A DNA stretch of 64,000 nt from Maniola hyperantus (Eukaryota; Arthropoda; Insecta; Lepidoptera; Nymphalidae): assembly GCF_902806685.2 (NCBI RefSeq), contig NC_048542.1, positions 9,656,533 through 9,720,532 on the forward strand. Direction: 5' to 3'. A program made the position numbers and the translations under genes. The notes beneath the pieces are model-generated. The model made no database searches and had not been told where the DNA came from. It worked only from the letters and a program-made list of their open reading frames with translations. Positions 32,851-44,894 of the stretch are shown piece after piece (within the stretch, counting starts at the first letter, position 1; the number at the start of each line of letters is the position of its first letter).

Positions 32851-33212
32851 AGTTGTATCTACCTGCCTAATTTATTACCGTAATTTAAAATACCTATATT
32901 TAATTTATTTCTTACTAGAAAACCCTTTACAAATGCTTGACTAATGTTAGGTACGTCATTAGTCTTAACCAATTAATAGTCTAAGACTTTAGGAATTAAA
33001 AACAATTTGCATATCTAACTTCCAAGCGCATAGTTCTGGTGCGTTAGTAGTAATTACCCCGTCTTGCAATTGATGGTACAAGGTTCGATGCCCGGCCATT
33101 AGCATCAAGGAATCTAAAACTGTATTTCAAGATAAATTCCAATTTGCAGTTTGGTATAAGTTTCAAGTAAACGAACTTCTTACTCGAGTTGTAATTTAAA
33201 TACATAAATATA
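32851..33212. other. Unique; weak tRNA-like block
   Basis: 33045-33110 has AAGGTTCGATGCCCGG, a possible degenerate B box, but no matching A box. Nothing else is seen. Confidence 0.3.
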
Positions 33213-33271
33213 AAGTTTAATTGAATAAAAAATATTTTTATTTTATAAAAATATTTTTATTCAATTAAACT
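33213..33271. repeat. AT-rich perfect palindrome
   Basis: AAGTTTAATTGAATAAAAA is paired with its complement about 27 bp in from each side, with the centre near TTTTAT. One extra A breaks the symmetry. Confidence 0.75.
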
Positions 33272-33380
33272 TTTACAAGTACTTTTGAATCGTCAAATGC
33301 ATCTACCACTGGTTCGGAATGCCTTTCCTACCGAGAAGAACCAGCAAGAAACTCGGCGGTTGCTCTTTTAAAGATAATGT
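33272..33380 (+). repeat. Dispersed GGTTCGGAATGCC repeat
   Basis: GTACTTTTGAATCGTCAAAT, CTGGTTCGGAATGCCTTTCC and AGCAAGAAACTCGG recur at 58898-59010. I believe this is a LINE 3' region in Lepidoptera, but nothing here proves it. Confidence 0.6.
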
Positions 33381-33510
33381 GTATCGTAGTCAAAGACGTA
33401 AAATGTCTTTGATCGTCGTAATAATAATAGTATCTAGTACAACTCAAAAACTTACTCCCAAGGCTCAAAATCCACCTAAAGAAACATTCTGTCGTGATTA
33501 CCTAGTAGGT

Positions 33511-33949
33511 AAAAAAAGGCCAATTGCGAGTCAGTCTCGCGCACCGAGGGTTCCGTACTACAGTCGTATTTTTTCGACATTTTGCACGATAATTCTAAAA
33601 CTATGATGCATATAAATAAATAAAAATCTGTTTTAGAATGCACAGGTAATATGCCCTTTCATATGATGCCCCATTTGATATTGTAGTTATCTTACTTCGA
33701 AAATTAAAAATACTAATTATTAGTTCATGACCACATTTTTTTTTATGTGATGTAACCCTAAGTTCACGGTTTTCCGATTTTTCCCTTTATGTCTGCTATA
33801 AGACCTACTGGCCTGCCAAATTTCATGATTCTAAGTCCCTTTCCCCTTGTCCCTTTAGGTTTCTTGACAGACCGACAGACAGACAGACAGACAACAAAGT
33901 GATCCTATAAGGGTTCCGTTTTCCTTTTGAGGTACGGAACTCTAAAAAG
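33511..33949 (+). mobile_element. CCGGCC-type element, near full length
   Basis: It starts AAAAAGGCCAATTGCGAGTC. GGGTTCCGTACTACAGTCG, the (GACA)n stretch near 33870 and the tail GGTACGGAACTCTAAAAA match 1634-2077 throughout. Confidence 0.8.
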
Positions 33950-35021
33950 GACTGCCTACCTACTTATTTTTTACATAACACCTAACACGGTTAAATAAAA
34001 GCACAAATACAACAATGCGAATGTGGGTGTGAGCCAAGGATACGCACGGACAAATTGATTGATGTATCGAAATATGATGGATGAGTTAAAATGATCTCAT
34101 TTGGCCTCATCCATTGTTACTTTAATGATAAAACAAATTTTTTCTCGAGTATATTGAAAAATGAGTTAGGTCTCGGCTGTAATTTAATGGCAGAGTTGAA
34201 GCTAATCTTTCTTTTTAGGCCTACGTATCTACTTTATGAAAACCAAGCCAAGGAGCGATTAAAATAGTTCTTCAGGAAATCTGCAGGCTAGGCACAATCA
34301 GTGTGACAATAGTTTGTTTCACGCTCTCAAGTTCTTCATTTACCTGTCCTTGCATATTATCGTCAATCTGTAATCCTTACATTATATACTATGAGTACCT
34401 AGATACTTACTATAAAAATCAATATTTTGCTAACCGTCTGTTCATTACATTATGCGCTCGCGAATCCTTTATCCGATTAAGTGGAAAATTTGTACAGTTG
34501 TTGTTGGCACTTACGTGAAGACTTCTGACATAGTACAATCAACGTAGGTACAATACCTGGCGCGCGACGCGAGTAGCATTGCTATATATACCGAGATAGC
34601 CTAGTACAAAACCTTTTGTCGTAATGAGCCGAATATGGTTACACATTTTTTCAATTAGATCAAACACGTTCTCCAAAAAAAGTTTGTTTTCTCGTTAGTG
34701 TTACGATCAAATATTTGAACTCGCCATTCCGTGATCTAATCAGCTTGACATAACATTTTAAGTGTAATTAACACACAAATACGAAGATAAGTTTTTCGAC
34801 TTTTTATTTACACTCTCGAGTCATTCCACGTAGGTATGTTGTAAACTTGGAAATGTAATTTTTATCACAAAGGAGATTAAAGCAAACCTGAGGCGTTTCT
34901 GTTGACTTTTTCTTCAAACTAGAATTTCTCCGGTATTTACCAACTTACTTACTGTTATTTTGTAATTAAACCTAAGGGGGTCAAATAGGGGGTGAAAGTT
35001 AATGATTTTAAGCTTATTCAA
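33950..35021. other. No feature seen
   Basis: About 1.1 kb of unique sequence. A 71-codon frame at 34303-34518 has no recognisable family. Confidence 0.4.
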
Positions 35022-35225
35022 CATATTTTAATTATGATAACGGGTACGTACCACGATTGTTGATGTTTTTATTTGTCGATATTTCAACCCAATTGCACGG
35101 GTCGTGGTCACGACGGGACTGCGGTGCTACGAGAGAAGTTCGAGCTGTCAAGGGCAGTAGCGAACTACCCTCTTACTTGTTCTTTTCACTGTACCTGTAT
35201 CACCCGTTATCATAATTAAAATATG
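35022..35225. mobile_element. Foldback element with 24-bp arms
   Basis: CATATTTTAATTATGATAAC plus GGGT (35022-35045) is exactly inverted at 35202-35225. Inside are TTTGTCGATATTTCAACCC and GCACGGGTCGTGGTCACGAC, shared with 45621-45887. No coding capacity. Confidence 0.8.
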
Positions 35226-35738
35226 GGGTGAAAGTTTTTAAAGTCCGACATTTTTCGAAAATTGGTATTTGGGCTTTCGGTTTCACGAACATATTGTTCG
35301 GTTTCAATAACGTGTTTCAGGATTTTAGTAATTCCACTCCAAAAAAAAAATCCAATTGAGCGAAGCTAGTTTTTTATGATTTCAGTAGGTTAGCTGCTAT
35401 AACTTAAAAGTTATTAAGTTTTACCCGTAGGTACTGTAGGTATATGCATGAATTTATTTTGAGATGGGTAAATCTTCGCCCAATTTTAATTTATTATGGT
35501 CACAAAGTGAATTGTTAAACATTTCAAAGTTTCACTTTCTGTTTACCCTTTCACCGTTAAGGAATTATAGAAATCCGTTAAAGACAAAGAATTGAACTCT
35601 CACCTCTTAAAAAGAAGAAAAGAAACATCCGTTTTTCGTCGTTGCTCTATTGAAATGTTTACTTTCTAAAGGTAACGCTATTGGAACATGTCACTTAAAA
35701 TGGTTACCAATTTCTGGTGAAAAATGACTTGGTTTAAA
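35226..35738. other. No feature seen
   Basis: Unique sequence. Confidence 0.4.
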
Positions 35739-36000
35739 AAAACCGGCCAAGTGCGAGTCAGGCTCGCACACCGAGGGACCGTATTACAGTTGTATTTTTT
35801 CGAATAAATAATTTATTTATTTAGGAGGAAAATGTACATTTTACAATAAGTTTAGGTGTAATCATAAACTATACATGATACATAAAAATAAATAAAAATC
35901 TGTTTTAGACAGTACCTACAGGTAATGCCCTTCATATCATACCCCACTTGGTATAGCTGTTATCCTACTTACTTTGAAAATTCAAAATATTAGTCAGTTA
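35739..36000 (+). mobile_element. CCGGCC-type element, interrupted and truncated
   Basis: AAAAAACCGGCCAAGTGCGAG through TTTTTCGA, then about 70 foreign AT-rich bases (35806-35878), then ACATAAAAATAAATAAAAATC and the TACAGGTAATGCCCTTCATA block. The 3' tail is missing. Confidence 0.75.
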
Positions 36001-36771
36001 CTTTTTATCAAACGTCAAACGCGCACTTAGTACTTATGCGATATTCTATAAAATACTGGAATGTGACGTCTCATCATAATCACGTACTTTTTTAGATTAA
36101 TCGATAATTTTAAATTGTTATTACACTTAAAACTAACAAAGGACGTGGATTTTAAGTATTTTGGGAGATCTTCTATTTAATAATCACTAAGAAATGAATT
36201 ATTTTTGATGTAGTCAAATACCCAAATGAATACACGTAAGTTAATTTTAATAACCGCAAAAACACTGAATACCATAGGAAACTGAATTGTTTCACATCAT
36301 CAACGGTAAGAGACTACGGTAGAGAAACTATTAACGAAGGTCAAAGAACACATCAACGTTAGGCGTCGTTAAGGTTTATTAAGCGTTGTTAATCTGTTAA
36401 TGGGATTTAGTTCACTTGCCTACGTTTTTTAAGCAAACTTTATTTTATGTGGCCTATTAGTCAATAGCTGTGTCCTCTTTAAGGCTGAGATCTATAGAGC
36501 ATACATAGATTTGACTTTGTTCAGAGCTAAGTTTCAGTTATAATATTATGTTTCATTTTTTTCTCAGTTTCTTCTTTTCCTCAATCTTCACTCTTGACAG
36601 AGTGGTAGTGGTTATGAATTCTTGACTGCTGCTCGTGCGGTCTCCCTTCAGCAACTTCTGTTGGTGGTATTACGTGCACACACGGAGACAGGCGTGTTCG
36701 CTACAGAACGGATTAACTCCTGAAATGATTCAAAAAAAAATTGTTCTCCATAGTGTTTAAATCAAAGGTGC
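36001..36771. other. No feature seen
   Basis: Unique sequence with no repeat or coding signal. Confidence 0.4.
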
Positions 36772-36862
36772 ATGCAGTCTGCCAATCAACACTTCGCCAG
36801 CGTGGTAGACTATGGCCAACCCATGCTCAGTAATGAACCATCGATATAGTGATGATGATGAA
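36772..36862 (+). mobile_element. tRNA-derived SINE, 3' end only
   Basis: CAGTCTGCCAATC, CCAGCGTGGTAGACTATGGC and a GATGATGATGAA tail, with a short internal deletion. Confidence 0.7.
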
Positions 36863-36900
36863 CAAGTTTTGGCATACCTACTTAAATAGATAAAGTGGTA

Positions 36901-37050
36901 CTAATTCTGCTGTACACAATCTCTTGACTATAATAACAAGTCTAAAAAATATGATGCTATCCTTTTTACATCACTCCCTCCGAAAACTGACAGCAGTAGA
37001 TTTAGTCTCCTCAATTTAGTTTAATTTAGAGATTGTATACAACAGAATTA
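36901..37050. mobile_element. Hairpin MITE, diverged copy
   Basis: TAATTCTGCTGTACACAATC at the left and GATTGTATACAACAGAATTA at the right are inverted. The middle keeps GATGCTATCC and TAGATTTAG from the family at 10731. Confidence 0.7.
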
Positions 37051-37585
37051 ACATCTTGCTCTTATTTTAAAATCTCATACATTAATTATTATTTATTATT
37101 AATGTAATCTTTTTGCCATACATAATATTATTATGTTATAAGTGCTAAACAATGAAGTAAATTAGCTGTGAAAACTGATAAGCATTATAACTCGAAACGG
37201 GAAGATTTTCTCAAAGATTAAAACAATAGATTTCTTGTAAAACATCTAAACGCTTAACCACCATTGTCTCGCTTGACAAATGGTGTGGCAATTTTTTTAT
37301 AAGCGTGAGAGATTTTGATAGTTTTTGTTTTAATTTATAGTAGTTTTAGTCAGTAATAGATACAATCTGCTGAATCGCTTTATAGTTGCCGACTTGTTCA
37401 TAGTAATGGCATTAAGCTTTAAACCATTTTATGTAAGGTAGCTTTATGTACTGACGAGTCTAAACTTCAGCGTTTGGTCTTCAAAACTTTGCTTGTTTTG
37501 CATTACAACTATTTGTGTTTCCATAAACCATCGCAAGCGTAGAAAACAGATCTCTAACGCTACACCACCGTCGACTTTTGACTCA
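37051..37585. other. No feature seen
   Basis: Unique sequence. Confidence 0.4.
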
Positions 37586-37690
37586 TGGCCATAGTCCACC
37601 ACGCTAACCAAAAGCTAAAGCAAAGGCAGACTTCACACACTTTTGAGGAGAATCCATGAAGGACTCTCAGGCATGCGGGTTTCCTCAACC
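37586..37690 (-). mobile_element. tRNA-derived SINE, middle fragment
   Basis: GGCCATAGTCCACCACGCTA, CAGACTTCACACACTTTTGA, ACTCTCAGGCATGCGGGTTT. Both ends are missing. Confidence 0.7.
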
Positions 37691-39024
37691 TATCGAAACC
37701 TAATTATTTTAGTATCGTAAGGTTATATAAATTTTATATTAGGTATATGTATTTTTAAGCGAATTAATTATTATTTTTGTAAACTACCTGCCTAGGTTCA
37801 ACTTGTCAGTAAGAAATCATTAAGTAGACTATAGACCCTGTCGTTACTAATTGGACAGCAAAGCATTTAATATACAATAACAATTGAAAAAAAATATTAA
37901 AAAACAATTTATCTTCAAGGCTTTGAAGCTACAAAAATATTAAATTATTTATTATTCCATTCATTACTATAATTTAATAACAAAAATCACTACCGTAATA
38001 TATTCGGATTTAGCAAAAAGAGGAACAAAAACGTTTAGTTGTTTTTTTTTTCATAGTAATTTGTGATATTTCCTAGCAAATGATGAGTTCGTGAGTGTTT
38101 TTAATATTAACCGTCTTGTCTAAAGAGTTAACGCAAATCCAATTACGGTTAGACCCAATAAACTGCGAAGTTAACATATGATTTTTATTGGCAAACAAAG
38201 AAACATTTTTATCATATTTAATTGTAAATATGGCACGGGGGTTCATTACTTATTTATTTAAAGTACAATTTACAAAAAGAAATATTTTCATTACCTATTT
38301 TATTTGATTCTGAAATAATTTTATGTCGTTGAAGTGATAACAGAGTGCGAAATTCATTTTCTGATGTCAATTTTAACAACTGATAGCCATAGGTACACCG
38401 TCAAGGTTACTTACACGCCGCCGCTTCAAGTCCGCTGAAAACTTGATCGTGTATGGCCAGCGTTAATTTAATGCAGCTATTTACATAATTATTTACGTTA
38501 TATAAATTTAAAATATCAACCCGCACATTAGGAAGTGATGATATAATTATAATTTTGAAACTATAATATTTAAGTATTAATTAACATATGTAGTATAAAG
38601 TTTGAAATTAATTTATCATTTAAATTTATCTAATGTATGATTTTATGCAGATGTAACGTAATAAAAAACACGTTTTTTCCTGCGATATTGTGTTCTTGTT
38701 ATGCTTATTATAAAAGAGGAAGTAAAGTAGTGATTATTGCATTTAATTCTTTCTCCGCTATAAAATAGTACCAATAACGTTGACTCAGTCTTACAATTTT
38801 CTCTTTGTACTATAAATATCAATTATTGTGTACAACGAAAATACATGACTAAAATTCGATCCGTCTTTCTTTTGCAAGATATGTTTTTTGATTAGATCGT
38901 ATTCGGAGCTTGATATTGTTATCTCTAAAATAAATATAGGTATTAGTCATGTGTTAGCTATTTAATTTTTTAATAAGTATAATATATTTTCAATATAATT
39001 TTGTTTTATCTTCGTTGTTATTAA
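37691..39024. other. No feature seen
   Basis: About 1.3 kb of very AT-rich unique sequence with no recognised repeat or gene. Confidence 0.45.
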
Positions 39025-39248
39025 TCTATATATAAAAAAGGAAAAGGTGACTGACTGACTGACTGACTGATCTATCAACGCATAGCTCAAAGTACTGGAC
39101 AGATCGGGCTGAAATTTGACATGCAGACAGCTATTATGACGGAGGCATCCGCTAAGAAAGGATTTTTGAAAATTCAACCCCTAACGTGGTGAAATAGGGG
39201 TTTGAAGTTTGTGTAGTGCACGCGGACGAAGTCGCGAGCATAAGCTAG
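39025..39248 (+). mobile_element. Non-autonomous Helitron (GTCA type), complete
   Basis: TCTATATATAAAAAAGGAAA at the 5' end, four TGAC repeats, a GCTGAAATTTGACATGC block, hairpin CGCGGACGAAGTCGCGAGC, and CTAG at 39245-39248. A/T flanks with no duplication. Confidence 0.88.
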
Positions 39249-39338
39249 TGTTTTATATAAATGAAGACTATCATTTCATCACTAATTGCTCCTAAAACGA
39301 CACAACAATATGTGAAGTCACGTCAACGCCGACCTCTG
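39249..39338. other. Unique sequence
   Basis: Nothing recognised. Confidence 0.4.
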
Positions 39339-39488
39339 CTGACGTCATCAGCATTTATTAGATGTGACTTAATCCTAATTTTGAGGTCTCGTGCATTTTT
39401 AATTTTGAAAAACCAGTTCATCAATGACAGTGACCTTTGTACATTTGGTGACTTGCGTCTCCAGAACTGCAAAGGTCACAAGTGACCT
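39339..39488. promoter_or_regulatory. Cluster of CRE/Maf-like and nuclear-receptor-like motifs
   Basis: TGCTGACGTCATCAGCA (39339-39355) holds a TGACGTCA site and most of a Maf palindrome. TGACCT at 39431, AGGTCA at 39473 and TGACCT at 39483 are nuclear-receptor half-sites, and the last two form an inverted repeat with a 4-base spacer. Motif matches alone do not prove function. No transcription start was found nearby. Confidence 0.25.
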
Positions 39489-40375
39489 TAACCTTTAGTT
39501 CTCTGTTTCTTGTATTTCTAATCTCTTTTATAGCTTGATTCAGAAAACTTTTTTTAATGGTCTCAATTAAATCATATCAGCTACCCAGAGCGTGTCGCGA
39601 CGTAAAACCTTATAATCCACTGGCAAAGCTCATCTCAGAGGGCGCCCCAAGAGGTCCGGCCAATGATACTCTGTCATCTTCATAATTTCTTACCTAGATC
39701 ATAACTAGATATCATGATTTTTTTTGATAGCTCAGTATAGCCAGTGCCACAGATGATACTACCGGTTCGCTTATGCGCCACTTGTTGGGATAAATTGGAA
39801 GTGTGGATCCCCATTGTCTGACGTTCTCACTGTTCGTGCACTCTAACATAAATGATCCGTGACGCCCCTAACCTCACCGAGTTGGTTAAACCATCAAACG
39901 CATGACTAATTGTTCCGAATTATATAAGGAAGTATATTTAATAGGCGAGAACATCGTGCTGATGTCATAATGATTTTAAATTCTCACCATAATATTACAC
40001 AGGTGATTTTTTGATGGATAATGAGCAAATCCGATAGTATAGTACTAGTAGGTATCTATGCAGTGAACTGAAGCAGCGAATGATAAAATAACGTACCTAC
40101 CTAAACAAAGAACTTTGTACCTATAATATGGATGCCACGTATAAAATTGTTATTGTTGTATTATTATTTTAAATTATTTAGCTAATCGAACTTTGGTGGT
40201 CTGCATTGATCATGAAAATTGCCTAAAAATTCAAACAAAATAAAAATTTAATTAACCTAACACCAGAAACAAGATTTTTAAAAATAAAAATATAATAAGA
40301 TGTGCGAAATCAAAAAGATTCCTTTAGGTCCAAGGCACATTAAGTTAGGATCTAAGCGAGCGGCAACGCGATGAT
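39489..40375. other. No feature seen
   Basis: Unique sequence, with somewhat higher GC near 39590-39900. No coding frame of useful length is seen there. Confidence 0.4.
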
Positions 40376-40456
40376 CTGTCGAATCAGCTCGAAACTTCAG
40401 TATAGTGCAGAAGTCACTAAAATGGTGGCCATGCGCTTTTAGCAATTTGCGGGACT
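40376..40456 (+). mobile_element. AAAGTCCCGC-type MITE, 3' part
   Basis: TCAGCTCGAAACTTCAGTAT, AAGTCACTAAAATGGTGGCC and TAGCAATTTGCGGGACTT match the right half of 61096-61260. Confidence 0.7.
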
Positions 40457-41245
40457 TAAACTAAGACATAATTTGATTAGTTTCAATGCAAATGGAAACT
40501 AGATAAATTAATTAAAGTGACTTGTAATCGAATGGAAAATTAAAGTTTTCAAGGATTTTGATTTGGCACGCACTTTGCCATATTTTTACAAGAACCTAAT
40601 TAATACCTAAGTACTTATTTATTTATTATTAAGCAGAATACAAAATACAATAGGTACAATACAAACAGTTAATACATTTTTATTTAGTTTTTACATAATT
40701 TTACAATCATCATCAATCACCGTTGACTATGATAAAGCTTAAAAGACTTAATATCAAAAGGAAATAATTATTGTCACAGATCAAATAGATCGAAGGCAGA
40801 ATAGCAGAATCTTTGTTATCGCGGAAACCTACATACAAAAAGATTCTATGTGTATATTGATGTATTCATTAGTCAGTTTCTCCTTTTCTAGATAGGTACC
40901 TACTGGTATTAAAATAGTTTCCTATAGTGATTATTTGATTAATAATATCATTTCGTAACATGGGCTGCTAGTAGTATGAAGCTCTTTTAATCAATTGTTT
41001 TAATACTATTGTTTAGACCGGTATAGAATGTCAGTGGGTTATTTAAACGGTTTGACAACCTGGTCGCGCGGCGTGATGATCTGAGCCTTGACTGGTACAG
41101 GGTGCTTACCGGTTCTCGATAATTCGATAATTAAATTGACAAGTCCATTGCAAATCGCATTCTGTCGTGTACGCATACGGATTTGAACAAATTATGTTAA
41201 TTAAATAGCTGGTCGATACAATGATTTTGATATTAAGTATCTAAA
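40457..41245. other. No feature seen
   Basis: Unique AT-rich sequence. Confidence 0.4.
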
Positions 41246-41411
41246 CCTAAATATGTAAAAGGAAAAGCTGACTGACTGACTGACTGATCTATCAACGTAC
41301 AGGTAAACTACTGGACCGATCGGCCTGTTTGGCAAGCAGATATCTATTATGACGTAGACATCCGCTAAGAAAGGATTTTTGAAAATTCAACTCCTTTTTT
41401 CAACCCCTTTA
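41246..41411 (+). mobile_element. Non-autonomous Helitron (GTCA type), 3' truncated
   Basis: CTAAATATGTAAAAGGAAAAG, (TGAC)n, GATCTATCAACG, then CCGCTAAGAAAGGATTTTTG. It stops in the CAACCCCTTT region before the hairpin. Confidence 0.75.
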
Positions 41412-43043
41412 CGATAATATCGATTAATAGATAACTTGAAGTGTTAATTTAATTTATTAATTAAATATTAAATAATATGTAATGGGTAGTGTGCCTGTCT
41501 ATGCATTTTTAGCTTACGAAATTGAAAGTTGCGGTAGTGGTATCAATCACGGAGGCCTTGGATTTCATTCTGTCACTCCTCACTTCACTTCACTTATTGC
41601 TGCGTAGTCGGGTGGAAACGTCCAGTACTTGCGTAAACTAAGTCTTGGCAAATTGCCAAAGTAAATTGTTTACCTATAATGAAGGAATGAAGGAAAGACC
41701 ACATTTAAGAACCTATTTTGAACAGGTAGGGCTGGCAGCAGTGAGATTTGCGTCGTCAAAATTAAACTCCGTGTCGCGTCGTCATCGCGTCTCTTGGAAG
41801 TACCTAACATTATGCGTAAGAAGAATGGACCCGCAATAATTATAACTATTTCAGACCTGATTTTGTTTGAAATGGAAAAGCGCCAGCAGAAAATATTTTT
41901 AAATAAGCAAATAGTAGGTACCATACTTAATCATTTTAAATACATGACATATCAAGAATTGCGAATCGGCAGGATTCCAACCCGAAGTGTACGTAAAATA
42001 CTATAAAATTTTAAAATATGGTAAAAAAAATATATCAGGACATAGATACATAGTTTTCTTTTTCCGAAATCAATACAAGAGTGAAATTCTCATTTTTTTG
42101 ATACCGCAGCTATGGGATAGCATTTCCACTCGATTCATAATGATTACCCAATGATTAATAGTCTTTTCAAAACTATTAATCACAATTTGCTGTACAGTAA
42201 ACGTACCAGTTTTGTCCATAATTGATTTAATTGCGAGATTGGCGCCGATAAGTTTCGGCTGCTTTTTTTCGTTTGATTACACCATCTTCTATTATTTTGG
42301 ATTAGTAAAATAATTGGACCTTAGTATTATGTAACAAGATTTAAGTATCACAAAAATTCTGTTTTAATTGCCCGTAAAATTTAATAAAATAACATTATTA
42401 TAAATACAGTTTTTTTAGAAACTTAATTTGCAAATCACACAGTTATTATGTGTGATAAAAAAATATATTTTTAGATATTAGAAGACAAAATGTACCTATT
42501 CCTACTTTATTTTAACATAATGGCTAGAAAAATATCTTAAAATACTGTGTAGGTATAATCTCTGTAGATTTATAACTATGGAATTCGCAATTCGTCCGTG
42601 TATTCATTTATAATTTCTTGTATTTATTTTTACCATCATTTAGAACATTTTATGAGTATACGGTATACCTATACATTCACATTTTAATCCATAAAACCAA
42701 GTAAGCGAAACCGACGCAAGTCAGCTAGTAAAGAATAATTAAAACGGTCTAGATAATAAACTTTAGACCTAATTAGCTGCAACTGAGTTATTTTTACATT
42801 CAAGGTCATTACGGGACATCCATCCAGCCGTGTCTGCTCTAAATACCTACACAATAAGTGACTAATTGCGCAACCTTACAGCCATCGTTCTTGATATCCA
42901 AGAATTTGGTCTAGAATCCTGGACACTGCACCGTTACAGCACCTACCTACCTGAATATGACAAATCACTGTACATTCATTTAAATGTCACTTAGAAGCTA
43001 CCTGATGATAATCTTTTGACTCGCTATGTCGTACAGCTGGTCT
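41412..43043. other. Mostly unique; Helitron-like 3' trace
   Basis: AAACCGACGCAAGTCAGCTAG at about 42707-42728 looks like a decayed Helitron 3' end. Open frames at 41645-42006 have no recognisable domain. The remainder is AT-rich and featureless. Confidence 0.35.
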
Positions 43044-43177
43044 ATATAGTACACGACAGGTCGAGATGGCAATCGGGTTGAGGACACCCACACACCCGCA
43101 CAGCCCCCGCGTTGACCCGGTGCGGGCTAGTGCCCGCCTCATGTCACGATTGCCATCTCGACCTGTCGCGAACTATA
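43044..43177. mobile_element. GC-rich palindromic element, best preserved copy
   Basis: CGACAGGTCGAGATGGCAAT plus CG (43054-43075) is inverted without mismatch at 43147-43168. The outer ends TATAGTACA and CGAACTATA extend the arms imperfectly. Interior: CACACCCGCACAGCCCCCGC and GACCCGGTGCGGGC. No coding capacity. Confidence 0.85.
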
Positions 43178-43269
43178 CATTACGACTTTATTTCAATTTA
43201 TGTGAATAAACGTCACACAGATGCTACAACTCCTTTATTATATTTTATTCCATTACAAGTTAGCCTTTG

Positions 43270-43535
43270 ATTGCCATCTCTACTGATGGTAAGTGATGAT
43301 GCAGTAGCGGGCTAACTTTAAATGGGTGTGGCGGTTTTATTACACCCATTATCGGTTTCTATACGGCATCATACCGGAACAGTCGTTTGGCGGCACGGCT
43401 TTGCTGGTAGGGTGGTAACCAGCCACCCAGATCAGACCAGAGACAATTTCACAAATCCCAAATTGCGCGCACAGGAAATGGAACCCAGGACCTCCAATTT
43501 ATAAGACCACATCGCTCACCACTGCGCTAGTCTCT
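43270..43535 (-). mobile_element. Second tRNA-derived SINE family
   Basis: The head at the right has AGCGCAGTGGTGAGCGATG, and the weak B box reads GGGTTCCATTTCC. GCCGTGCCGCCAAACGAC and CGGTATGATGCCGTATAGAA match 32141-32450. No A tail is visible. Confidence 0.78.
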
Positions 43536-43917
43536 TAGATCTCTCACTTCGTTTTTTTGTCATTAGATCCTTACAATATACCTACTCCTCTTTGCAAAAA
43601 ACAGGCCTACACAAATAAACTATACCTACCTACAGTCTATATCTGCTCGTGTGCCTACAATCCTTCTTTTTTTCGAGGGGGAAATCTTCTTAAGGTACCC
43701 AATCAGGTTATGTGGGATTTCTACCCACTAAAACACCCTCGGTAGAGAAACTCCCTCCCCTGGAGAAAGTGCAGCCACTCGCGACCTCGAAGTCCTAGTG
43801 CCAGGGACTATTGGATAGATGGATCAGGACCTTGATATGACAATCCCCTACCACAAAAAGTGGTTCTTGTACACAATATTAATTTACAATTAGTGTTCCC
43901 TTGATCTTCGTAACGTA
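43536..43917. other. No feature seen
   Basis: Unique sequence. Confidence 0.4.
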
Positions 43918-44036
43918 GGCCAATCCACACTTGGCCAGCGTGGTAGACTATGGCCAAAACCCTTCTCACTCTGAGAGGAGACCCGTGCTCTGTAGTGAGC
44001 CGGCGATGGGTTGATCATGGTGATGATAATGATGAT
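43918..44036 (+). mobile_element. tRNA-derived SINE, 3' end only
   Basis: GGCCAATCCACACTTGGCCAG, GAGAGGAGACCCGTGCTCTG, and a GATGATAATGATGATC tail. Confidence 0.78.
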
Positions 44037-44113
44037 CTTCGTAGCACCGCCATCTGTCATAGAGAAATCAGAGCTCCATCAGAGAAAGTATGCTACTCGC
44101 TTATGTTCAGGAT

Positions 44114-44421
44114 GCACTGATAGCCTAGTGGTTAAGAAGTCGGTCTTTTATTCGGGTGGTCGAGGATTCGATCCTGGGCACGCACCTGTAACTTTTCGGA
44201 GCAATGTGCGGTTTAAGCATTTAAATATAACTTGCTTTAAAAGAAAATGCTAAGGAGCCAGTAAGGTTGCCCGAGAGATCTCCATAATATTTTCAAAAGT
44301 TTGTGAAGTCTGCCAATCCGCACTTGACCAGCGTGGTAGACTATGGCCGATTCTTTCTCATCCCTCCCTTGCTCAGTAGTAAGTCCGCGATGGATTGATG
44401 ATGATGATGATGATGACGATG
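44114..44421 (+). mobile_element. tRNA-derived SINE, full length
   Basis: TAGCCTAGTGG A box, GATTCGATCCT B box, GGTAGACTATGGCC, and a (GAT)n tail. It follows the truncated copy at 43918 by about 80 bp. Confidence 0.85.
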
Positions 44422-44828
44422 GTTCTAGGACAAAGTATTGATCCCGTAGCCATGGTCAAAAGTGAGAACATAACCATTATCAAAAGTGAATTACTCTAAG
44501 CCACTTCCAGTAGTTTATTAAACAAGTAACAATTACTATAAAGTCGGTCAATGCGGCCACGTGATAATGTAGGACACGCTCACTTTCTGTTAGCTATACA
44601 CTGTGTGTATGTTTGCGCGTAACGTGATATCTCGAGAATGTGATTCGTTCTGTGTTGTGAGATTTGATGACGTTTGCCGTCAGGTTAAGTAGACTTGACC
44701 TGAAAGAGCAACCGCCGAGCTTCTTGCTTATAAATAGGTATTTAAAAAATCAATCAAGAAATCGGGTACATGAATTAGTAGATAGAAATATAAAATAGTA
44801 CCGTGAACATGATTGGCTGACTGACAGT
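44422..44828. other. No feature seen
   Basis: Unique sequence. Confidence 0.4.
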
Positions 44829-44871
44829 CATAGGTCCACTAGTTTAGGACGCCTAAACTGGTGGACCTATG
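44829..44871. repeat. 20-bp stem with 3-base loop
   Basis: CATAGGTCCACTAGTTTAGG, loop ACG, CCTAAACTGGTGGACCTATG. There is one position that would be a G:U pair in RNA and no other mismatch. Confidence 0.9.
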
Positions 44872-44894
44872 AAGAAAACAGTATTATCTTCTTA

